From Promethearchaeota archaeon CR_4 (lineage in GTDB: Archaea; Asgardarchaeota; Lokiarchaeia; Sigyniarchaeales; CR-4), in NCBI GenBank assembly GCA_001940655.1, contig MBAA01000028.1:344-8887 (forward strand): DNA of 8,544 nt, in the 5' to 3' direction. Below, piece after piece: positions 4,162 to 8,544 of the stretch. Position 1 is the stretch's first letter. Each line of letters starts with the position of its first letter. The notes beneath the pieces were generated by a model, which saw only the letters and a list, made by a program, of their open reading frames with translations, did no database searches and had not been told where the DNA came from. The translations under genes were made by a program, and so were the position numbers.

Positions 4162-6522
4162 ATGCAAGGACTCACTCGACACGAGTATGACGAAAAGTTA
4201 CAGGAATTTAGTTACAACGAGATTCCTGAAGAGCGCCAACATCCATTGAGACTGTTTTTCCGGAAATTCATCGGTACCGTCTCTTTCGTGATCGAGCTTT
4301 CCATAATCATCGCCCTCGCCATCGGAAAAGTAGTCGAGGCGAGCGTGATGTTCTCCCTCCTCATGTTGAACGCAGTTATTAGTTTCGCGCAAGAATACAA
4401 AGCAGAACGCGTTGTCGCTCTTCTAAAAAGTCGAATATCGATAAACGCACAAGTATTGCGAGAGGGGATTTGGACAATAAAACCTGCGAGAGAGATTGTC
4501 CCAAGCGACATCGTGAAAATTATGCTTGGCAACGTTGTCCCGGCCGACGTACGCATCCTCGAAGGCGATACTCTTATCGACCAATCAACGATTACAGGCG
4601 AATCTATTCCTGTGGAGAAGCGAGTCGGTGATATATTGTATGCAGGAAGTTTTGTTGTTCGTGGGGAAGTTTTCGCCGAAGTGATCGCCACTGGTTCGAG
4701 GACTTATTTTGGCAAGACCGCACAATTATTACACCTGCCCCGCGTCAGGTTGATTATAGAAGACATTACGCTATCGGTTTCCCGGTTTCTCGTTATTTTA
4801 AGCACCATCTTTATGGCAATTATTGTAGTACACTTTGCCCTCACCAATGTGACCCTGGCGGACGCACTTCCCATACTGCTCAGCCTCCTCATCGCGTCCA
4901 TCCCCGTTGCCTTACCTGCGATGTCTGCGGTTGCCCTCTCCATTGGAGCGTTACAACTCGCTCGCCAAGGTGTTATCGTAAAGAAATTCAATGCGGTTGA
5001 AGCAGCGGCGATGATGGAAATCGCCTGCCTTGATAAAACGGGCACCATCACGGAGAATCGACTTGCAATTTCCGATGTCCTCGTGTTAAACTCAAAGTAT
5101 ACTAAAACCGATGTCCTCCAGTACGCGACACTCGCCTCCGAACAAGTGACTTTGGACCCGATAGACAAAATGATTCGAGACCATTTGCAGAGGCTTAACA
5201 TTCCCCAAAGAGAGGGCGTAACTGTGAAACAATTCAAACCATTTGACCCCCACACAAAAAGGGCGGAAGCGACCATCTTAGAGAAGGGGATTTCTATCAT
5301 TGTGGCAAAAGGAGCCCCTCAAGTCTTCTTTCCTACACCTGAAGAAAGAAGGAGTCAGTCTGTATTGGAGATCAATGAACGTTTGGCGCACGAAGGAAAT
5401 CGGGTTTTGGCGATTACCCTCAAAATTAACGATAATACGGATTTGGTTGGATTACTCGTCTTCCGGGATCCACCTCGCGAGGATTCGGGGAGTTTAATAT
5501 CTAAACTGAGAGCACTCGGCATTCGTGTTATGATGATCACTGGAGATAACGTAGCAGTCGCGCGATCGATTGCTACCCAGGTCGGAATTGAAGGGCCTGT
5601 TGTGAAAATTAAGGATATTCCAAATTTCCCGCAACCAGACGTTCTCCCCATCCTGGAAACGTCAGTCGGGATCGCAGAGGTAGTGCCCGAAGACAAATAT
5701 CGGATCATCGACATCCTGCAATCTACAGGCCACCACATCGTGGGTATGACCGGTGATGGCGTGAATGATGCCCCCGCGCTTCGGAAGGCGGAGGTCGGAA
5801 TTGCAGTCAACCACGCGACTGACGTTGCACGCTCTTCTGCGGAAATAATACTGACCCAAGAGGGAATACAAAGCATTGTGAACCTTGTGTCCTCAGGTAG
5901 AGTGATTTACCGGCGGATTATAACTTGGATCCTGAACAAAATTATCAAAACGTTCGAGATCGTGTTTAGCGTGTCACTTGCGACACTCATTCTGGGGCAG
6001 ATGATCTTAACTTCTGTGCAAATGCTTCTCATATTATTCTTGTATGATTTTGTCACCATCGCCATTTCGGTTGACAATGTATCTCCTTCCCCAGTCCCAG
6101 AGAAATGGAATTTGCGTAAAATGATACTCCTCCCCGTACTGTTGGGTGTGGCGAATTTAGTAGAGTTCTTCCTCGCTTTCGGGATTGGCGCGATTTATTT
6201 TGGACTTTCCGCTGCAGAGATTCAATCTTTCGCATTTTACCTCATCTTCATTGCAGGACTGATGAACTTGCTAGTGATCCGGGAAAGATCCCACTTTTGG
6301 AAGTCCCGTCCTGTTCCCATTCTTTTGGCAATCCTCGTAACCGATTTCGTTGGGGGGACTATCATTGCTTCTACTGGATTTTTAATGGCTCCTCTCCCGT
6401 TGCCCTTCATTGTTTTTCTACTGCTATTTGAAGTCGTTTTCGTATTCTTACTTAACGACTACATTAAAATTAAAATTGAAACCTTCGATAAGAATGAGAA
6501 AAAACCCTTGATTCTTAAGTAG
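4162..6522 (+). CDS. P3A-type (plasma-membrane) proton-transporting ATPase
   Basis: This 786-residue pump uses ATP to export protons across the cell membrane, forming a phospho-aspartate intermediate. The start region GLTRHEYDEKL...YNEIPEE is typical of P3A pumps. M1-M2 span about 38-78, followed by the actuator domain with TGES (145-148), and M3-M4 (about 205-265) with PVALP. Then come the phosphorylation site DKTGT (Asp291), nucleotide-binding KGAP (383-386), the hinge GDGVNDAP (531-538) and six helices from about 590. Asn70 in M2 and Asp629 in M6 align with Asn106 and the proton acceptor Asp684 of the plant pump AHA2. The ISVDNVSPSP stretch after M6 is also P3A-like. The C terminus is short and lacks the long regulatory domain of plant and fungal pumps, as in other archaeal members of about 800 residues. 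I chose the ATG at 4162, with AAGAGA upstream; a TTG at 4141 would add seven residues. The gene overlaps the convergent small membrane protein gene by 8 nt. Confidence 0.95.
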   Translation: MQGLTRHEYDEKLQEFSYNEIPEERQHPLRLFFRKFIGTVSFVIELSIIIALAIGKVVEASVMFSLLMLNAVISFAQEYKAERVVALLKSRISINAQVLREGIWTIKPAREIVPSDIVKIMLGNVVPADVRILEGDTLIDQSTITGESIPVEKRVGDILYAGSFVVRGEVFAEVIATGSRTYFGKTAQLLHLPRVRLIIEDITLSVSRFLVILSTIFMAIIVVHFALTNVTLADALPILLSLLIASIPVALPAMSAVALSIGALQLARQGVIVKKFNAVEAAAMMEIACLDKTGTITENRLAISDVLVLNSKYTKTDVLQYATLASEQVTLDPIDKMIRDHLQRLNIPQREGVTVKQFKPFDPHTKRAEATILEKGISIIVAKGAPQVFFPTPEERRSQSVLEINERLAHEGNRVLAITLKINDNTDLVGLLVFRDPPREDSGSLISKLRALGIRVMMITGDNVAVARSIATQVGIEGPVVKIKDIPNFPQPDVLPILETSVGIAEVVPEDKYRIIDILQSTGHHIVGMTGDGVNDAPALRKAEVGIAVNHATDVARSSAEIILTQEGIQSIVNLVSSGRVIYRRIITWILNKIIKTFEIVFSVSLATLILGQMILTSVQMLLILFLYDFVTIAISVDNVSPSPVPEKWNLRKMILLPVLLGVANLVEFFLAFGIGAIYFGLSAAEIQSFAFYLIFIAGLMNLLVIRERSHFWKSRPVPILLAILVTDFVGGTIIASTGFLMAPLPLPFIVFLLLFEVVFVFLLNDYIKIKIETFDKNEKKPLILK

Positions 6523-6718
6523 GATCGTTTGAGCTCTGTTTTACTTTCCCGACAAATCCTATCGCGATGAGAACAATCCCGGCGTAAATCGTGAGGAAAT
6601 AAATTACCTCGAATATGCTCCTGACAGTCACATCTCCCACGAGATCGCTGGTAGTATTGAAAACTAATGCAGCAATGACGACTGCTAAACCACCGATCGC
6701 GAATAAACTCCTGTCCAA
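6515..6718 (-). CDS. Small two-helix membrane protein
   Basis: I do not recognise the family. The 67 residues contain two hydrophobic segments long enough to cross the membrane, about 5-20 (LFAIGGLAVVIAALVF) and about 35-56 (IFEVIYFLTIYAGIVLIAIG). A short polar loop separates them, and a polar tail with Lys and Asn/Asp/Pro follows. Few charges inside the helices and hydrophobic codon use argue for a real gene. It starts with TTG at 6718, 15 nt after the methyltransferase stop and in the same reading frame: only five codons separate the TGA from the TTG. No clear ribosome-binding site is visible, so translation may depend on coupling or, less likely, readthrough. Its 3' end overlaps the end of the ATPase gene on the opposite strand by 8 nt. 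Confidence 0.65.
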   Translation of the reverse strand: MDRSLFAIGGLAVVIAALVFNTTSDLVGDVTVRSIFEVIYFLTIYAGIVLIAIGFVGKVKQSSNDPT

Positions 6719-6733
6719 AGGAAGATTCTTAGT

Positions 6734-7567
6734 TCATTCTTTTCTCCACCAGATCATCGCGGAAAGGCCACACTCGGGGAATTTCACCCCGTTCTCGTCC
6801 ACGATCCCATTTTCGCGCACGAACTGCCAGATTACGCTATCAAGATTATCATCTGGATGATTGATTCGGCGTTTGTAGTCCGTAAAGGCGGCTTCAACCG
6901 TGTCATATCCCCCCCACCACGATCTTGGCGATATTTTGAGGTTCGCGTGGATTCCCATCTGGTCTAACCTGCTAAGGAGGATGAGGTGCTCGGGGGGCAT
7001 TCGGTAGGTTTCCCCGTGAATAGTATGCCAAAGCTGGAGGTATTTCTCCGTATGGCGCACGATCCACGTGAAGAGGAACACCCATTTCTCCGCGGCTGCG
7101 TCAATCAAGGGAAGTGCGCGGGTGATGTCAAGATGACCCATGACGTAGGGCGCGATGACGATCTCGTGCGAGGGAAGATCCTGCCCAATGTTCAGATCTT
7201 CCCATCTGCGATTAATGATCCGAATTTTACCTTGAACGTTGGCCTCTACAGCATTTCGAGTGAGAAATTTGAGCATTTCGGTCGAAGGGTCAACTGCGGT
7301 AACTTGACAAGCAATCTTAGCGAGTGGAATTGAAAAACGCCCAGTGCCGGCGCCCACATCTACAATGGTTGTTTGTTCAGAAATACGTGCAATTTGAAGG
7401 ATTTCGTCCACATCCTCTGCCCGCTCTTGCATCGCATCGTGATTGAACTGGGGTGCGCGGTCATTCCAGAATTGAACGGGATCTTTCTCGCACCAGTGTT
7501 TCATCCAAGAAGTATTTGCTATGGTTTCGTTCCACACAGCGATCCAGTCGATTTCATTAAATTTCAT
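6734..7567 (-). CDS. Class I SAM-dependent methyltransferase
   Basis: This 277-residue protein has a Rossmann-type methyltransferase core. Motif I is VDVGAGTGRF (69-78, Gly-x-Gly-x-Gly at 72-76) and the acidic residue at the end of strand 2 is Asp93 in AVDPS. A post-motif region has IAPYVMGHL. The N-terminal part (about 1-60), with FWNDRAPQFN (33-42), is the substrate-side cap seen in many archaeal methyltransferases of unknown substrate. The C-terminal third is rich in Trp and Arg, so it could bind an aromatic or nucleotide-like group, but the substrate is unknown. An earlier in-frame start at 7618 would add 17 residues. I prefer the ATG at 7567 because a TATA-like element (7599-7608) predicts transcription starting near 7577, after that upstream codon. 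It is probably co-transcribed with the small membrane protein gene that follows. Confidence 0.9.
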   Translation of the reverse strand: MKFNEIDWIAVWNETIANTSWMKHWCEKDPVQFWNDRAPQFNHDAMQERAEDVDEILQIARISEQTTIVDVGAGTGRFSIPLAKIACQVTAVDPSTEMLKFLTRNAVEANVQGKIRIINRRWEDLNIGQDLPSHEIVIAPYVMGHLDITRALPLIDAAAEKWVFLFTWIVRHTEKYLQLWHTIHGETYRMPPEHLILLSRLDQMGIHANLKISPRSWWGGYDTVEAAFTDYKRRINHPDDNLDSVIWQFVRENGIVDENGVKFPECGLSAMIWWRKE

Positions 7568-7598
7568 GAGTTTCCACGAGTACAGTTTAGATACAACG

Positions 7599-7608
7599 CA
7601 TATTAAAC
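7599..7608 (-). promoter_or_regulatory. TATA-like promoter element for the methyltransferase gene
   Basis: On the minus strand this reads GTTTAATATG. About 26 nt downstream of its centre is 7577, leaving a leader of roughly 10 nt before the ATG at 7567. Confidence 0.4.
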
Positions 7609-7770
7609 AGAATCTCATACTTTAAACTATGAATTTCCTCTCCATTTGTCCAAAAATCTGCCATAAAATGCACAATTCTTTTAATCCGAGCAGGTTCTTT
7701 CAAGGATCATCAACTCCGGGGAATTTTAATGCACCAAATCGACTAATTTCTCCTAATCTATGGTACGTTT

Positions 7771-7780
7771 TTTAATTAAA
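7771..7780 (+). promoter_or_regulatory. TATA-like promoter element for the small zinc-binding protein gene
   Basis: TTTAATTAAA sits in the 258-nt divergent spacer and predicts transcription starting near 7801, about 25 nt before the ATG at 7826. The remainder of the spacer (about 7609-7770) is AT-rich and shows no gene, RNA or strong repeat I can identify. Confidence 0.4.
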
Positions 7781-7817
7781 TTTATTGAGGAATTCCTTTA
7801 ATTTAGATCCAGACAAG

Positions 7818-7823
7818 GGTGAT
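7818..7823 (+). promoter_or_regulatory. Shine-Dalgarno GGTGAT before the zinc-binding protein
   Basis: GGTGAT matches the core of the archaeal anti-Shine-Dalgarno complement (GGAGGTGAT). It ends 2 nt before the ATG at 7826, a close spacing that still leaves the GGTG part usable. Confidence 0.4.
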
Positions 7824-7825
7824 GC

Positions 7826-8041
7826 ATGTCTTCCGGTGACAGGAGCAAGTGTATCATATGTGGGAAGGACTATGCGGAAAACTTGTACTCGCTCCTCTAT
7901 TGTTTGACGGACGATATTTCGGTGTGTGACAGTTGCATTGCACGGAAAAAGGTAAAGTCACAAGCCGATGGAAGCTGGCAATGTCCAAAATGTCACAAGT
8001 GGTTGACGGTGGAAGAGAGTCGCCTGTTCAAGCAGGATTAA
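7826..8041 (+). CDS. Small cysteine-rich, probably zinc-binding protein
   Basis: The 71-residue protein contains three Cys-x-x-Cys pairs: Cys9/Cys12 (CIIC), Cys34/Cys37 (CDSC) and Cys53/Cys56 (CPKC, followed by His57). A lone Cys26 brings the total to seven. The pairs form natural knuckles for one or two zinc ions, as in zinc-ribbon or treble-clef folds. The basic stretch RKKVK (40-44) between the second and third pairs could contact nucleic acid. Such small proteins often bind DNA, RNA or a partner protein, but I cannot assign a specific function. The start is supported by a TATA-like element and a GGTGAT site. It is transcribed divergently from the methyltransferase and convergently with the Arf-like GTPase, so it is probably monocistronic. 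Confidence 0.82.
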   Translation: MSSGDRSKCIICGKDYAENLYSLLYCLTDDISVCDSCIARKKVKSQADGSWQCPKCHKWLTVEESRLFKQD

Positions 8042-8050
8042 CTCGCCTGT

Positions 8051-8127
8051 AATTCAGATGGGGATTTATCTTATCCCTCGTGAAGAATTGAAACGATTCA
8101 TCTCCCATTTTCCTTCTAATCTGAATT
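8051..8127. repeat. 9-bp inverted repeat spanning the convergent spacer, with an inner hairpin
   Basis: AATTCAGAT (8051-8059) and ATCTGAATT (8119-8127) are exact reverse complements separated by 59 nt. Inside lies a small hairpin, GGGAT (8061-8065) / ATCCC (8073-8077), with a 7-nt loop. The pair occupies most of the spacer between the zinc-protein stop and the Arf-like stop. A structured 3' UTR or a shared terminator is possible. Confidence 0.3.
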
Positions 8128-8134
8128 TACTTCG

Positions 8135-8153
8135 AAAAGGTTAACCGTTTTTT
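8135..8153. terminator. Possible bidirectional terminator between convergent genes
   Basis: The palindrome GGTTAACC (8139-8146) is flanked by AAAA on the left and a run of six T (8148-8153) on the right. Transcripts from the left meet the T6 run, and those from the right meet T4. This fits T-tract termination for both the zinc-protein and Arf-like genes, but nothing beyond the motif supports it. Confidence 0.3.
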
Positions 8154-8164
8154 GAGAACCACAT

Positions 8165-8544
8165 TTAATATGCACTTATAAGCTCTGTAACGAGCCACTT
8201 GAACGATTCCTCGACACCCTCTCCGGTTCTCGCGGAAGTCAATCCTACGTGAAAGGGATAATTCTTGAGCTTTTTCAGGTTTAGAAGTTTCGCCAAGTCT
8301 TTTTCGCTCGCCTTTTTTACCAAGTCCACTTTATTCCCAATGACCAATATGGGGAAGTGGTCGATTTTTAGACCCGAAAAGTGATTGATGACCCCCCAAA
8401 ACTCGTTAAGGGCCTCTTTTTGGCGGGACATATCCTCCTCGTGCAAATCGAGGACATATACTACTGCATTAGGGTTAGTAAGAGTCGAGATCCACTTGTC
8501 CCGGTACGGTTCCTGGCCACCGCAGTCATAAACGAGCAGTTCCA
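8165..8544 (-). CDS. Arf-like small GTPase, N-terminal part outside the window
   Basis: The visible 125 residues are the C-terminal part of a small GTPase of the Arf/Arl/SRbeta type. The reading frame stays open to the right edge, so the P-loop and switch I lie beyond it. Near the edge is G3, DCGGQEPYRDKW, with Asp and the catalytic Gln retained; this resembles the DxGGQxxxRxxW of Arf proteins. Then come VVYVLDL, the long helix KEALNEFW, G4 NKVD (in IGNKVDL) and G5 TSARTGEGVEE followed by the FKWLVTEL helix, matching the GL..GLDWLS end of Arf. The tail ISAY is short with no cysteine. Arf-like proteins in Asgard archaea are among their eukaryotic signature genes. A start codon inside the visible part (TTG at 8446) would remove G3 and is not the true start. 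Confidence 0.92.
   Translation of the reverse strand, partial: ELLVYDCGGQEPYRDKWISTLTNPNAVVYVLDLHEEDMSRQKEALNEFWGVINHFSGLKIDHFPILVIGNKVDLVKKASEKDLAKLLNLKKLKNYPFHVGLTSARTGEGVEESFKWLVTELISAY

Noticed and set aside
4704..5300. 198-codon minus-strand open frame
   Set aside because: Antisense to the ATPase M3-P-domain region; Ser/Thr-rich shadow translation without a domain.
5355..5876. 173-codon minus-strand open frame
   Set aside because: Antisense to the ATPase nucleotide-binding and hinge region, where GDGVNDAP fixes the true frame.
6986..7333. 115-codon plus-strand open frame
   Set aside because: Antisense to the methyltransferase core, whose motif I is clear.
7568..7618. Seventeen-residue N-terminal extension of the methyltransferase
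   Set aside because: It would overlap the probable TATA-like element and precede the predicted transcript start.
7619..7825. tRNA or small RNA in the divergent spacer
   Set aside because: A GGTTC-like stretch near 7690 is not supported by a matching stem or acceptor arm. Two AATGCAC words (about 7667 and 7727) are too short to call a repeat.
1..8544. CRISPR array, insertion sequence, integrase, phage or defence genes
   Set aside because: I saw no regularly spaced repeats, transposase or integrase motifs, or long terminal repeats.

Overview
The window looks like a stretch of chromosome from an Asgard archaeon, possibly of the Heimdallarchaeia/Hodarchaeia side. The evidence is a mix of archaeal information-processing genes (a tRNA-splicing endonuclease, a circularly permuted ribosome-assembly-type GTPase, a MEMO-family protein), archaeal TATA-like promoter elements, GTG/TTG starts, and two eukaryote-like small GTPases (one Rab/Ras-like, one Arf-like). 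The lineage is inferred from gene content and recall of families; no marker gene such as rRNA is present.

Layout. Positions 1-104 are an AT-rich leader. At 105-1788 (+) a permuted GTPase is followed by a tightly coupled, mostly helical protein that I cannot assign to a known family. At 1798-3334 (-) lie a MEMO-family protein and endA, read toward the first pair so that the MEMO gene and the helical gene end 9 nt apart. At 3435-3962 (-) is a Rab/Ras-like GTPase. It is divergent from a P3A-type proton-pumping ATPase at 4162-6522 (+), and the spacer between them carries a cluster of TTCAAG elements. At 6515-7567 (-) are a class I methyltransferase and, in the same frame just after its stop codon, a 67-residue two-helix membrane protein whose 3' end overlaps the ATPase gene by 8 nt. 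At 7826-8041 (+) is a 71-residue cysteine-rich zinc-binding protein. At 8165-8544 (-) is the C-terminal two thirds of an Arf-like GTPase that runs off the right edge.

How the genes fit together. There is no single pathway. Gene 1 and endA belong to ribosome and tRNA maturation, the ATPase to membrane energetics or pH homeostasis, and the Rab-like and Arf-like GTPases to the membrane/cytoskeleton signalling repertoire typical of Asgard genomes. The most speculative lead is the helical protein at 928-1788: it has an N-terminal coiled coil, and its C-terminal half resembles by eye, in two stretches in the same order, the UVRAG/ATG14 family of Vps34-complex subunits. That would be notable if a profile or structure comparison confirmed it.

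I see no rRNA, tRNA, CRISPR array, insertion sequence or integrase. No gene-free stretch exceeds 300 nt; the longest is 7568-7825 (258 nt), which holds two divergent TATA-like elements and nothing else I recognise.
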